64,000 bases of DNA from Callipepla californica brunnescens (Eukaryota; Chordata; Aves; Galliformes; Odontophoridae): assembly GCA_023055505.1 (NCBI GenBank), contig JALIRH010000004.1, forward strand, positions 20,455,368-20,519,367, in the 5' to 3' direction. Under the pieces are notes generated by a model. That model saw only the letters and a program-made list of their open reading frames with translations, ran no database searches and was not told the DNA's origin. Made by a program: the position numbers and the translations under genes. Below are positions 23,001-38,200 of the stretch, piece after piece (positions within the stretch are counted from its first letter, which is position 1; each line of letters starts with the position of its first letter).

Positions 23001-26000
23001 GGGAGCAATGAACAGCAACTCTGGGCAGAGAGGGCAGTGGAGAGGATGAGAACCAACCTATTCATGGCAAGTTTTACAGACACTGGGAGACTATTTCTTT
23101 CTTTTACTCAGATGCAAGTAGGAACCCTCTGATACTGGAAAGCCTGAGGTCAGGAAAGATCAGATTAAGGCATGCATCTTCCTTAGCTGTTACTAAAACT
23201 CAGCTACATCGAGAAAAAAAAAATAGACGTAACATGTTTTAACTCAGAACAAGCTGGTCTGGTTGACACGGAAGAGAAACTAGTGTGCTTGGAAGTCACA
23301 TGGTAGATTGGATCTCCCACATCTCCTCTCCCAGATACATTTACCAGGATGAAATCAGCCTGTCTCCCTCCACAAAGACAAGATTAATCCAACTGCAAAA
23401 CAGTTTATCTGAACAATTACAAAAACATAGTTTAAATCATTTCACCAAACACGATGACCAGTCCTGGAGCCCGAAGCTCTATGTCATACTCAGCCCATGA
23501 GCTGACAGTAATTGAACAAAGAAATAAGAATAAGCAGCAGGAGTGGACTGTTTCAGTTTATTGGCTGCATTTTGCTGCTGTCATTGAAACTACAGTCTTC
23601 CTCTCCAAGAAGGATTTATTTTTATAGCAGCTGCAAACAAAGTAGGCAACAGATTAACTGGAGCATTACCAGTGCCAGTTACAATGCAACCATGAGCCAA
23701 GGGACTGGTAATGAAGCAGTACATGCTTCCTGCCTCAGCCAATTGCAGGCGGCACTGATTAAAGACTGTTTGCGAGGAACACAGCAATATAATCAATTAT
23801 TTCCGATGCATGAAAGCATGATGCTTACCAGACCCCAGTCTCCAACGTGCCAGCCAACTTCCTGAATGCAGTTCTCCTTAAGGCAGGGCTGGGTGGCTGG
23901 GGGCTTTGGCTCCATTAAACAAGCGAAGTCCTGAGCCTGAGAGCCCTGCTGTGTTCTGCAGGTGACAGTCCGGGTCTGGACACCTTCCCCACAGCTGGCT
24001 GAGCACTGTGGAACAGAGCACAACAGTGAAAAGGAAGCACCTACTTTACACTTTGCATTTCCAGGCTGTGGTCCCCAACATCAGGGCAGAGTACCATTTT
24101 AAGAACGTCTTAAACAAGCAACCACCATTAAAACCGTCTTCTCTGATGGGAATGAGCAGCATAGTAGTTTATGCTGTAGAAGAAACAATATGGCATGGTG
24201 GATCGGATCAGGGAGGTCTGGAGCTCACTGGATGATTTTGCCCTAGTTACATAATTTCTCTTGCTCTCTATCAAAAAAGGACAAGGAGAATGCATGATTT
24301 TGGAAAAAAAAATCAGTATGACAGAATACATTCAGAGCCGGATGTTTGTAAGGCAGGAGATATTTGCAAACTAATGTTACTCCTGATTAAAACCAATTCA
24401 AGATAAAGAATTCAGGGGAAGATAAGAAGACAAGGTTCTTGCATTTCTCATGTCTTTTCCCTGAAGGCCTCATGGTATCAAGCTGTGAGACATCTTTCTA
24501 GGTACGTAAACGGCCTTTTGCAATTCTCTGTTAGATTCACAGTGGTTATGCTTGGAATCCAGCTCAGTTCTCCAGGAATTGCCAAAGTCTCCTACATAGG
24601 AGATGACCTGGGAGCTACGTGAACTACTTTGAGCTTCCCAGCAGAGTTTCTGCTACTTATTTACCAGAGTGACCTTTTAACTCCAATAACACATAAGTGA
24701 AGTGCAGTCATTTTTTGTAATCCCAGAATGAATCACTTAGGAATCAATTTGTAAGAACATGTCACTTTGTGCCTTGCGCCTCTCCTAAACAGTCTCATTC
24801 CACCACCCTGAATTCATCTCAGCATTCACACCTCACATCTCATGAGAGTACAAAACCAAAAACCTTTACAGTCCTATTTATCACGCCTCAAAGTTACATT
24901 TCATGATAATGCTGCATCGCTCAGACAAAGAAATACCACAAGATGTAAATCAAATGTAAGCATGCAACACACTTCTTTCAAAACAAGAAAACTCACTCGT
25001 GCTTTAGGAAATGAGTAGATGCAATTCAATGATATTTACGGTCTTTATTTTCTTAGATACCTTCTAAGTGCCTGTCTGGCAGAGCTGAGCACATGTGGTT
25101 TGGAGCATAAATGCACACTGCAGCTGTTCAGAGAAGCCTTGCACTGATACACAGTCTACAGTAAACAGCAGGTCACCAGCAGTTCAACGGCATCTTGCTT
25201 ACTGATTCTTGTGATTTAGTACTGCAATTCAAGGGCTAGTAATGCTGGGTAGCAATACACATGGAAATAAGCAGCACAAGTAGGAGTCATGAGCTCCTAT
25301 TTTGCAGAGGGGAGTGTTAGTGCACAAGATCAGCTGCAGGACAGCAGTTCTTAGCCTGTCCCCCACCTCCATCAGGACTGGCTCAGAAACTCAGACAGTG
25401 GCAAGATCTGGTGGATCTGGTAAAAATACAGGGGAGAGAGCATGTGATGAAAGGAACATGGGCACAGACTCATGAACAGCTATGAGGAACAGAAATAAAT
25501 TTATCAGCTGGTGCTATCTGGAGAACTTCTTTGGAGGATAGCAGGGACAGGTATTATTAGACCTCTGCACCTTGCCATGGACACGCACTTTATACATTCC
25601 CAGAGAAGGTGCCTGGTTTTTCATCTCAAGCTTTGGTAGATCCTTCTTCAGTGGATGTCATGTGGCAGCTGCTTCTCACACAAACTCACCTCAGACCAGG
25701 GCCCCGTGCTCCAGGTTGCACACTGTCTCCTGTTGCAGGGCTGACTGCTGTGAGGCTGCTGTGCAAAGGCCATACACTCAGCGTTGTCCACAACACCTTG
25801 GGAGCTCTGACCATCAAATGCTACACAGTAAACAGAGCGAGTCTGCGTGCCTCCACCACAGGTAGCTGAGCAGGGTCCCCACTCCCCTGTTTTCCACCTG
25901 CAGGTCACAGAATCAAGCAAACAAATGATGGCACAGCTAAATTGCCCAGACGGACCGAGTGCTGTGTACCTGTTGCAGCTGATAAGGAAAACGTATCTTT

Positions 26001-26227
26001 GAAGAACAGCGTCAGAGACAAGTTCCTATTTCACCAGGCGCTGCCCAGCTTGACTGGCAATGCAAAGCATGAGTCCCACTCCAGAGGCAAATCCCCAGCT
26101 ACAAAACACTTGTTACTCTGGAAATGCAGAGTTCTCCCTGAGGGGAAAAATTATTCCCATGGCTTTTGATATCCTAACATCTGCAAAAATATTATGCCTG
26201 GAATGGAACACAAAAAGGGAAGAAAAA

Positions 26228-26263
<36 letters not shown>

Positions 26264-29200
26264 CAACACACACAAAAACAAAACAAAAACAAAAACCAAT
26301 CCAGATCAGCTAATAGAAAAGTAGCTCACACAAGCTTAACAATCCATTATGCTCCTGCCATCATCCAAAGCAGAAGACATCACCAAACTGAGATCTCAAT
26401 CTGTCAACTATGCCCAATTCTCCCAGAAGTGCTTACAAACTTATAATTGAAAGACCAATAGAAAGATGTTTTATTCCTCTCATTGGCTAAATTAGCACAC
26501 AAAAAAGTAAAAAAAAAAAGAATAGATTTTCCATTTGGTTGCTGAAGCTGTCACAGAAACATTAAATCCTTGCTAGCAGAACGGGAAATGTGCAGAAAAC
26601 AATCGCAATAAATGGCAGAATCACTCCTTTATCCATTCCTGTGTCTTGATGCTGCCCAGGCAGCTGGGAGCACAGCTTGCATGGCCTGTCTTCTGGGATT
26701 TCAGACTCCAGCACTGACTGAAAGCAGTTAAAAGGCACTGGTGATACACGGGGTATATCACGGTGATCTACTACCCCCCTCTTTCAGACATAAAAGCCCC
26801 AGTCAGTGAGCAAAGGCAGTTCATGTTTTCTCCTCTAGTCTTCGAGTTGCCACCCTTGGTCTGCCCTCGTCACTGGGTTTGAGCCAGACAATTCACATCC
26901 ATATCCTATCAGAAACTCTACAGCACAGCAGACTCAGCCAGGAGAAGATATATTCAACTCCTTAAGAGATTTTTTCTCTACTACAGAAGCAGATAACCTA
27001 AAACTGAATACCATTTACCACAAAATAAGATATTCCCTTTGGAAAGTGAACAATTACAGCAAGCAGAAGCCACTTAGAGCACTGAGATCAAAACAAATTA
27101 ATTGATCAAGCTTTTATAGAAGTTCCAGAGGGCATAAAAACAGGAGTATTTTGCCTCCTGTGAAGCACGCATACAGTTTTAGAAAGGTTGTATCAACTGG
27201 ATGGACTCATCTACAGATTCCTTCAACTGCAGTCAAGACAACCCTTTTGTATGGAAAGATCAGTCATTACATTGGGACCATTCAGAAGCAAGATCTAAGC
27301 TATCAGCAGCTTGCTGTGAACGCCTGTTTTGCTTTTGTTCTTTTTCACTTCTAATACTTCAGTGGACATTCTAAGTAAGGTACCTTTCAATCACCACAGT
27401 TATGTAAGCAATTTTCTGCCTGATATAGGACCCAGGCCAAAGAAAGAATAGCTTTTGAGGAACTCTGAGGCTTTTGCTATAGAATCTTAGAATCATAAGG
27501 GTTGGAAGGGACCTCAAGAGATCATCGAGTCCAACCCCCCAATGGGACTCTGGAGTCCTAGTCCACCATGTTCTCTTTTCCTGCTATTTATCTTGATTAA
27601 CCAAACAAAAATCCTACAAAACATGCCTCCATCACTCTAGCCTAAAGTAACAATTATCAAGCCAAAAGCTGTGAAGAAACTGTCTCCTCCTCAGCACCAC
27701 AGAAGTCAAGTTACCAGCAGCACTCAAAACCACCAAAGCAAAGCTGTCAGCCAGCACCCTCCACCATCATTTTCATTGGCAAGAATCAAAAGCAAAGCAC
27801 TGCCCACTGCTACCACCTATGCCAAAGGAAAGGCCCCATGTCCCCACAGATTCCAGTGGGCAACTAGGTGGAGAGCAGAATCAAGTTTTCCTGTAGTTTC
27901 CTCATTGTTACCTCTTCATCTGAGAGTTCCGTGCTTCACTGTGGCTCCAGGCTCGTGGCGGAGAGATGTAAGAAGTCCTTTATACACAGAACAAAGAATT
28001 TAAAGAACTTAAAGCAAGTAGCTATGGGCTACCACGAATTCAGAAATGTTCCCAGTTTTCCAGGTACCTTCTGGCCCACAGCAGCGCTCTTAAAAATCTC
28101 CACTATACCAACCAGATACACAGTGAGGTGTGCAGTTAAGGCTCTGGTTACAGTTCTGGATGCTTGTAAGAGACTAAGCCAATTGCAATGCTGTGTAAGC
28201 AAGGAACAAGGGGAAATGGTTGAATAAATGGGTCTAAAAATAATAGAAAAGATTCCAGGATTCATCTATTTCAAAGAGCAAGGACACTGAGAACACAGAA
28301 ATGACAAAAATTAGACCATCTCAGACCTACTCCTCTTTTTCTGCAGGCTCTATTTGAAGAGAACAAAAAACACAGATTCTAATTTCTAACTTCTATATGG
28401 GCTAGAAGACTATCTTCGACAGTCATGCTAGCAAGAAAATGTAATTGACCTATAAAATGAACATAGGACATATCAAGTCCATTCCTTGTGCACATAAAAA
28501 CTCTTGTCACATAGTTATCATCCCCAACTTTCTCTTCCATTTCCTTGGAAAGTACCACGCTGGAGGGCACTAGTGAGAAGGCTCCAAAAGCACCTCAGGA
28601 AGAATGAAGAGATCAGAAGCAGAAAGGAAGTCTTACCGTTTTGTCTGGGGACAAGTCTGATGGCCGCATGTCCGGTTATTGCCTGGTTGTGGTTTATTCC
28701 TGCACATATAATCCGGATAAATTTCATTGTCTATGGTACAAAACACCAAACGGGATTGGAAACCTGAAGGTGAAAGAAGAAAATATACTGGTCAATGTAA
28801 GCCACCCAGGACAACGCACTGGGGTTTGAAATGCAGTGGCTTTGCTAAGACAATATTCTAAAGCAGTACTGAATTCACACCTGCAACTCACCAACCTGGA
28901 AGAGTCAGGTGCAGCTCTTGGTCATTCATACCGTGTGTATGAATGATGCCTACTCACAGTATACAAAGCCCACAGGAAATAAAAGAGATATAGAATAATT
29001 CTGTATAGCTGAGGGACCTTTCCCTTTTGTTTGAGTGGGTTAAGAGTCACAAAGGAGATGCCATGTCCATATACTGCTTACCAAGGAACCCTGCTTGGTG
29101 TGTGCTGTTAGACCCAGAAGGTCCACTTTGCAAAGACTTGATGTTGTAACTTGTCATGTTTCTTACAGATTGTGAGTATCAGCTCCCACTATCACAGCAT

Positions 29201-32200
29201 TTCAAGAGCTACTGAAATGGGCATCAGCAAGATGAGAAGAAGCAGATAGAAACTCTATAGTCAGATGAAGGTTTTTTGTGTGATTGCTGGGTGTTGTGTT
29301 TTTTGTTTGTTTGTTTGTTTGTTTTGTTTTTAAGTTTAAAATCAATAGTTTTGCTTGTGCAAATTGAACACACTGTGACACCCCATGGAATCTGACAATC
29401 TTCCTGTTCAGAGAATCTTACAGGAGATAGTAGAGGTATTATACAACCTAGTTTGTAGACGAGGTCAGCTTGGAAAGTGGTTTCAAGTGTTTGAAAAAGC
29501 CTACAAAGGACAATAAGAACTGTGGTAGGACAAAATTTAAAAAAGGTATCCTATGAAGAGCCTTAAAAGATCCTAGTAACATGTCTGAGGACTAAGACAC
29601 GTAAAATTAGACAGGACAATGCAAGGAGCACAGTACTCTTGTGACTCCATGTGTTACTCTCCCTTGAGAAAACTGAGTGCCACCAGCAGTCATCTCTGTT
29701 GTCTTCCAGCAGGAGACTGCTGAGAAGCAGCTGCAGAGGGCAGCACACTGTGTCTTTAGGGTGGATATAAAACTTTGAACCATGTTGCCAAAGCCCAGGT
29801 CTTGCTTCCTTACCTCCTCCACACTCAGAGCTGCACTCACTCCAGGAACTGTAGCTCCAGCTGTAACCTGTGGTCTGTCCATGCACAGGCAGGTAGTATT
29901 CATAGTGTACCCCTGGGTTTGGCTCCTGACTGATGAGCTATGAAAGCATGGGATAAAGTAATGAAAATAGCAGCAGCACTTCTCCCCTTCATAGCATTTC
30001 CTCACTATGCCTGAGGGTTTGAGCTGACTTATTCCCTCCAGTTCAAAGAGGTCTTTTTCTCTTGGCTGTATTCTCTCCTTGCTTTCTGTGATTCTCTAGG
30101 AAGCACCATTTTTCAGAAAAGGGTACATTTATCTGTCTCATGGGCAGAAGATCTACCTAGTCTGTTACAGTAATATCCTGACACAGCCTACAGTACACTA
30201 TAATATGCACCCTAGAACCTGTACTTGCACCAAACGCATGCTGTGTAGACTCATCTCAAAGTCAGAGCTCAAAGGAATAGATCAAGCCTTGTTCTGCTCC
30301 TTTCTGGGGCTCAGAACCAGAGAATAACATTGGTCTAGATTAAGGTTCTACAGCCCTGTAAGATTGCTGGAGGCCCAGTTATCCTTCAAGAATATTTCCC
30401 ATCTGGTCTCCACCAATGCACTCCCACTGCACAAAGTGAGGACTGCTATGCAAAGCAAAACAATATCAGCTGGGGCAAGCACAGCCACTTACCTCAATGA
30501 CTAGGGGCTCTGTAGTGGGACCCCTGGCATGGAGGAGCTCTGGGGCCAGATCACCTTCTGAGCCACGATCATAGTGCATAACTGTGCTAGCTATGTGTAG
30601 CGTTCGGCTGAAGTCAATAGTCCAATGCCCGTTCAGATAATAATCCCCTTGCACATTCTTGACAGCTGGATAAAGCCACGTGCCAGAGAAGAAAAGCTAA
30701 TAAATTAACACATTTATGACTAGACGGCTGGTTCTAGATACTGCAAGACAGTGCCTGTTCTAGACTTTTGAGGCACTGGCAACCCACAGTGCTCTTAGTG
30801 TCATAATTTGAGCACCATCTCCTTGCATTAATATTGCAATCCTTTTAAGTGGTGTGATAACCTGATATGGCAGCACCTAGCGCCACAGCAGAAATTCATG
30901 TATAAAAACAAATAATAAGAATTCAACAGGAATGCTCTCATTTTCACTTAATTCTGCATCACAGGTATGGCAAATAAAGGTGAACATTATCCTTCAACAA
31001 TGCTGGACCAGCCTAGCACTTTCTTGCCAGAAGCTGCTGTACACTCAGACAGTTGTTGACAGTTTTGCTGCAGAGAAAGGACTTATATGCTGCATAGCCA
31101 CATCCCTCCAGTTTATTCCTGTCTTGACTTTACTTTCACTGAAAATGAGGTAAACCTGAAGCCCAGAGTTAAGCATCATTAATACTTCAAAGATGCTCAG
31201 TATTCAGATCCTGATTTTCAAAGAGCATTTCCCTCTGCCAGATCAAGCTATCACAGCAAACCTCCCAAATCCCAACGTACCTGAAGCCAAATTTTAATGC
31301 AATGACTGGAATCCAAATGGACTGAAACATATGTTCTGATACCAGTCTTACCTATAAAGTTCCTGCTGGGCATAACCTCCTTAATTTGGATGCTGGTGGC
31401 TCCCACGGGGATAATGAACATTTGATTGTACCCTGAAGAAAAATGAAGGGGATTATCTAATATCTATCCACTGATCGTACACAGTCACATTTCTGCATCA
31501 ATGATTCCTCCAATTTTATTGGTATCTGAACAACTGGATGAACTTTACAATGGTGGCTCAACGGATTGCAGTTGTCTCTTTATCTGTATTCTGAATAGCT
31601 TCACCAAAAACTCACCAGATTTCAGCCCATGGACATACAGTTGCAACTACACCTCAGAAAAGTAAGCATAAAGGATGAATGCAAAGTCTTTTTTTTTTTT
31701 TTTTGAGGTTTTAAAATCTAGAATTTCAGTAACTGGCATATTGGGTCTCGACTATGATTTGATTTGATCACAGCACAACTGTCTTAAAATGACTAAAAAC
31801 TGGCCTAATGAAGAAGATTCAGTTCCATTTTTAGTCTTGCAGAAATTCTAGTAGGGCTTTCAAGACAGTGTATACGGGGATAGTCTTAAAATGGTATAGA
31901 GTTGTATTCACACGGTACATTTACAGCATCTGCTGGAGACTGGACAGGGAAAGACACCAGCAGCATTTCAAGTATGTTTGACTGTTCTGAGACTAAGAAA
32001 ATAATTCTCTGGGTAAAGCAATCAATATGTTTTCTGATGCTAAAGTGCCACATTAGTTTAGGCTTACCCTCTTCCTCCTCACCTGCCTGAACTATACAGA
32101 TCACCTGTACCTTTAGGGAGGTTAGGCACATCAAAAGTGCCTTTCACACCGTAGCAGGTGCTGCCATCTCCTCCGCACTGCAGGCACTTGTCCTCCTTCT

Positions 32201-35200
32201 TGGTAGATTCTAGTATGTTATCACAGCCAACAGCCTGTCAGGGCACAAAGGTGTCAACATGAATAAAGCATAGTGACAAGGCAAAGAAAGATAAAATGGC
32301 TAAATGTTGAACTGTTCTTACGAGAAAACCTGAATCTAGGGAATGTGGGAAGTCAGAAGGTAGGAAATCTGTTGTCAAGAGAAGGACAGAGCTGATATCT
32401 TCCCTTTTACTTCCAGAGACAGAGTGATAAATGACACTGATATCCTCCTCAGCACCTCAGAAACAGAATGAACCCACTTTTCAGATATTCCAAAGCATTC
32501 AGAAATCATTTTCAGATATTCTGAAGATTTCTGAAGCATAGGATGATCCGCACAAATGTGCATAAGAACTTCTTCACAGTAAGGGTGACAGAGATCTGGC
32601 ACAGGCTGCCCAGAGAGGTTGTCAAGTCTCCTTTGGAAACATTCAAGACCTACCTGGATGCCCACCTGTGCAACCTGGTATAGGGAGCTTGCTTTTGCAG
32701 GGGGGTTGGACTAGATAATCTCTAGAGGTCCCTTCCAGCCCCTACAATTCTGTAATTATTACAAAGGGACAAGCATAACAAAGGGAAAAACCTGAAAGAC
32801 TAACAGACACAATGGTAAAGGAAGGACGCAACAGGATGACTCACTTGACAAACTCCCTCCACACAGATATCCCGCTTGCCAGGTTCACAAGCAGTCCCAT
32901 CTATCACAGTTTCCTTGTGCCTGTAGTAGAAATTTTCTCCCTTTGGAATACAGTTTAACTCACACTTATTGGGTGCTGGTAGGAGAGAAAAAAAAAACAA
33001 AAAACAGTGGGTACCACGGCTAATAGCTTGTTAATACATCAGAGTCCTGGTTTTAGATCACAGAAGCAGAAAGAGGAGTGGACCAATATTAAGTGGCAGA
33101 TATTGAATAGATTTCTGGGTCACAAACTGCTGGATGGTGGAAAAGTACACTGGGAAAGCCTCACTGTGTGCATTCTTTTCCTCAGGCACCCTTGTTGGTG
33201 AGTGCTAGAGAGGTCATGTTGGGCCATGGGGATACTTGGTTGTTCCTTAGAGAACTCTTCTTATGCCCCATGGAGCAAGTACAAAGCTTTTTGGAAAGAA
33301 TAAATATCAGTACAGAGCACAAGAGAGCTGTTATTTTAACAGCAAGCAAAATTTTAAATCCAACTCTAAATCAAAATCTTCCCAATTTGTTAAGTCACTA
33401 TGAATGATGGCAAAGATCAGAGTGAGGAACTCTAGATCCTAAACCTGCCTTCTGAAGTGGTTTCTCAAGAAAGCATGGCCCAATTGCAAATATGTCATGT
33501 TTTCTAAAGGACTTATTAATTACATGCATTTATTTATATATTCTTTCACAGTACTGTGAAACACAGCAGAGCTGTGGCTTCTTTAATACTTTATGATATA
33601 GCTGCAGCCAGTTCAAGTTTTCTTGGGCAATGTTCCTGAAAGAACAGTTGTTACAAGAGACAATTATGTATTGCTGCTGTGGTAGGTGTCTCTTTGCCCA
33701 TACACCCAGCATCTTCATGTCAGCAGTGCTTTGCTGCTGACAGAAAGATTATTTCTGTGCCCCAAACCCTCTTGCTACTCCAGTTAGGGAAGTATCTATG
33801 TAAGTATACAGTCAAAAACATTATAGTTACTTCAGAACATACTGTTGATAGTCAAGGATGAAGAGTAACCCTACTTTGTAAGACTTATTATTACCTCCAT
33901 AATATGGAAGCCACTTGTATTTCTTTCCTTGAAATTCTCTCCCATCAAACTCTGCACACTGCTCTGCCCGGAAATCTCCAGATCCTTCTGGGCAGCTCTG
34001 TTTGGAGAAGAAAACATTTGCACCAGGCCATCGGGAAAAGGACGAGAATTAAGTGTGCAACTAAAAACTCTCCCTTCTGACTCACATATAAAATCTTAGG
34101 ATAAATTCTTGTCTGAGATCAATATTCTTTTGAAGAGGACCCATTGGTGAACAGCATTCATTGGTGATGCCAGAGAAAAGGATCTAACAATAGCATATTA
34201 CTTCTGAACATGAATGATTTGTCTTGGGAAAAGGAGCAACAGGAAAGCAAAAGATAAAAAAAATAAAAATAAAAATAGAGTACAAACACTGTACTCTACC
34301 TGAATATTGCATGAGCGATAGCTTTGAGTTGGCCCAATGCAACTGGAAGCATTTTCTGTCCTGAAAGACCAAATAAAGAAAACCAAACATTAGGCTGTCT
34401 GAACACAGGAAAAAAAAAATAATTTCATGGTAGATATCCTAAATAACCTTCACATAGAGCACATCATATTTACAGACTCCTGAAGCAGCAAAATAATGAA
34501 AAAGCACTTTTTTCGCTAGGGCAAGTTTGCATTTTCTAGTGCTATTTTCTGCTATGGAATGTGATCTGTTATGAATGAAACATAAACTAAGAACAACTGC
34601 AAGATAGCTCTTCAGAGTTATGTTTTCACTAAGTAATGGAAGCAGAGCTTTTTGTTCTTTGTCCGCTAGCATATAGCTGACATATCCTTACCAGACCCAG
34701 CTACATATTCTGAGAATAGTAGTGGCTAATTCAGAATAGGTATGCACATCACTTTAAGTGCTATTTATATGCACTCTAAGCCCATTAGTAGGGAGAGCTA
34801 AAGATGCCAGTGAAAAGTGTGCAACACTTGTTCCAGTCAAATGTTTTCAGATGAGAATTATGGAGAATAACATCTATGGAGGATATTGATTTGAGAAGTC
34901 AACAGAAGTCTAATATCTCAGCTCTTCTGAAATGGAGAGAGAAGTTCCCAGGAATTCTGATCAGGCAACAAGACATGATTGTATACCATGACAGGCAGCC
35001 TTCAGTAAGCATGAGGATTAGAAGTGTCAAATAGCATTAGATTCTTCCATTAAAATAAATAAAAACAACAACAACAAAAAATAGTCTAATTCTTTAAATA
35101 TAAGGAGGTAGTTGTTCTGTTATGTTCCCCCCTCTCCTTCCCCCCCCAGGATATTATTGAGGAGAAAGGTTGTTTTTTTGTTTGTTTGTTTGTTTCTCCT

Positions 35201-38200
35201 TTTCTTGCTTTTTATACAACAGAACCTCTCTGGTTTATCATTCCCAACAAATACACTTCTAGTCATTGTCATCCCTAATCTAATCCAGCTACTAATGAGA
35301 TGTCACTAGGTTACCACTGCTTGAGCTTACTCCACTCCTGCACCACTCACTGGGGCAATTTATCTTCCTGGAAATCATAAGCCTGAGAAAATCTTGGTAT
35401 AGCCACTGGCTCCTGGGAGAGCAATCAAATGCTCTGAACTCTCCTCCAACTCCACCAGGTCTCCCACACTAGACCCGATTGGATAGGTGCTGCTGTACCA
35501 GTTACCTCATTGTACAGCCTCAGATCTCAAAGAGAGATCACTATATACAAGAAAAGGAGTCAAAGCAAAGACACGTTAAAGACAGTCTTCTTCAAAAGAG
35601 CAGTGATGAAACTAAAAAGCTAAGAATCACGTCAAAATGGACTCAGATGACTTTGTTTCCTTTGGAATTATGCCATTCTGGTTCTGAATGGATATTGGAC
35701 CATACACAGAGAAGCTTGGTAACAGAAGAATACATTTAAAGAAAGAAAAATGAGGTTAGACTTCACCTTTGGAAATAGCAGCGACGTTGCCGAACACTGA
35801 CTCCACCACCACAGCTCCGACTGCACTTGCCCCATTCACTCCAGCTTCCCCAAACACCAGCCTGCCGCTTTATTCTATGGCCCTGTAGGTAACACAGAAA
35901 CAACAAACATATCAGACAGACATGGAAACATAAGGAAAACAACAAACACACTGAAAATGAAGCAGAACTTTTATTTGTTCTCTTGCAAAATAGACTGTGT
36001 TGCTGGTTTGTATTCCTAGTGTGTAAGGTTGTGGGTATATAGAACACTACATTAGAAAAGCCAAATTTCTAGTAACTAGAATCTGCAGTTTGACATTTTT
36101 CACCTGTACATCGTCCATGTTAAGGCATGGGCCATCAGTAGCTGTAGCTTTAACTCATTCTGTTTTAGAAAGTCATTCTGAATACTGATGTCAAGAGAAC
36201 TCAGCACAATAATGCAAATAAGATATTACAATTGCAATAGAATCACACAAAATACGCTGTTGTAGAAGCATACAAAATAAGTTTTCAGGAAAGAAGGCCT
36301 ACTGCAGAGGACAGGATCCACATACAGTAGAATATGGTGTCCTAGTTCACTGCAGGGTAGTTGGACTAGATGGCCTTTAGAGGTCCCTTTAATTCCAAGG
36401 GTTCTAGGATTCTATGATTCAGTGGGAAGAATAGCAACATCCTGAAAATAAAAATAACTGCAGGATGCAGTGTTTGCTAAAAGACAGTAAATGAAGGGTT
36501 ATACTCGGGGAGCAACACTGTAAAGACAGGATTTGCTAAGCAGCTGCATAAGTTTGGAAGTTTACATACACACTATACAGCTGATAAGGTAATATACACC
36601 ATTTGGGCATTTAGATATTTGGGTTAATGTGGAGAAGAAAGGCAGAGAAATACTCAAAATGGAGTCAGAAATTGTATCTTTACAATCTCCATTTCCTTTT
36701 CCCTCTCATCTTGGTAGTCTGCAAATTAATTCAGCAACATGTGAGGATCCACAGTCGCTGCTGCTTGCATTTCATTATTCAAGAACACAAGACATGGATT
36801 ACAACAAGCCATATTTCTGCTTTAGTAGAAAGATTATGAAGATAGGTGAACATTAATACATTTTCTATCTATATCTATTACTTCAAATGAGAGCCCATGT
36901 GACAGTCTAGCGGCAGATCGTTAATGCACTGAATGACATCAGAATACTGATTAAACTGTGTGCAATGAGACTGGCAATCTTCAGTAGGTCCAGGCCTCTC
37001 TTGCACAATGAGGAGCAGCTCCTGAGAGCTGAGTATTGCAAGCAGGTATCACTTCGTAGTGTCATTATCTATCTGCAGTGCAGGTTCACTGCTTGCTGGC
37101 TCATGCAGGCCAATGCTAACTAGGCTAATTCAGATTAAGACTGTTATTTTGGTGTGGAATTACAATCCGTTATTTAAAACAAAAGGTAAAAAAAAAAAAT
37201 AATAGAAACGTAGTCTAACTCTCTTTCACCGTACTGTATTCCAAATCTACATAACCTTTGGGTCTGGCTCCCAGCCTATCCTCCAGAATCACAGTGCCCC
37301 TTTTGTGACTGGATTACTACACCCCACAGCCTCATCCTCCACTTTTCCCTGCTTGTGTTCTGTTACCATCCCCGCCTGTTTTCCCTCCTGCATTCTCATG
37401 TAAATTACTCCCTGGTGATCAGCCAGCTGGTGTCGTTTTAAGGGTTTTCTGCTGGAGTGGACATGCTAGAGATGGAGTATTTCAATATTGCACGGATATT
37501 ACCCACTCAGTTTATATTTTGCACCCACCAGGGTTGCTTTCCAGAGCCTACAGAGAAGGCATGAGTTCCTCACTTCTTGAACATATTTTTCACATCAGTT
37601 AATCATTTTTACATAAGACATATAAATCACTTCTACAAATAGGAACTCAAATAGGAATTCAAGTTGGGCAAGATACATGAGTTAATCCTCCCTTGTCATG
37701 TAAACTGTTTTTGTAATTTTCTGCACATACTCCCTGCCTGACTTCAAGTTCCTGAGTTATAGTCTTGTTTTTCTTTCTTTCCCAGCCGCTTTAAAGGAGT
37801 AATTCCCGGCTACAGACAGAGCAACACAGTCAGAGATATCTTAGCATATTTATGTAGTTGCTACAACCATACCCACAACTATTATTCACCAGAGTTACTC
37901 CATTTTCTTCCTGCCTTTACTGCTTTAATGTGAAGCATTTTTTTCTTAGCCTATGCTATTTGATTTTCTTTACATACGTTTTTGCGCATTTCTTTTAACA
38001 CCTTTGCAAACAAAATCCTTCAGGACAAGTTCTCTTGTTCAAACTAACTCTGTTTACCTTCACTCTTCTCACTCAATGGCACTGCCCAGGTTACAGCCAC
38101 TTCCACATATTTTCTGTCTGTTAAGTCAATGTCTCTCTTACCCCTCGCCAAACCTAGCTACCATTGTTCTGTTCCAAATATTCAGCTCAGTGTTTGTCTT

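Larger units (their letters stand above)
25898..28636 (-). other. PAPLN: PAPLN intron between TSP1-2 and TSP1-3
   Basis: This 2.7 kb intron has donor GTAAGA at 28636 and acceptor CTGCAG at 25898. It contains an AC microsatellite at 26231-26259 and a CR1 fragment near 27480. Plus-strand open frames (27671-28003, 27868-28227) have no recognised homology. Confidence 0.85.

Noticed and set aside
27671..28227. Plus-strand open frames in a PAPLN intron
   Set aside because: They have low-complexity composition, no recognisable domain, and lie next to a CR1 fragment.
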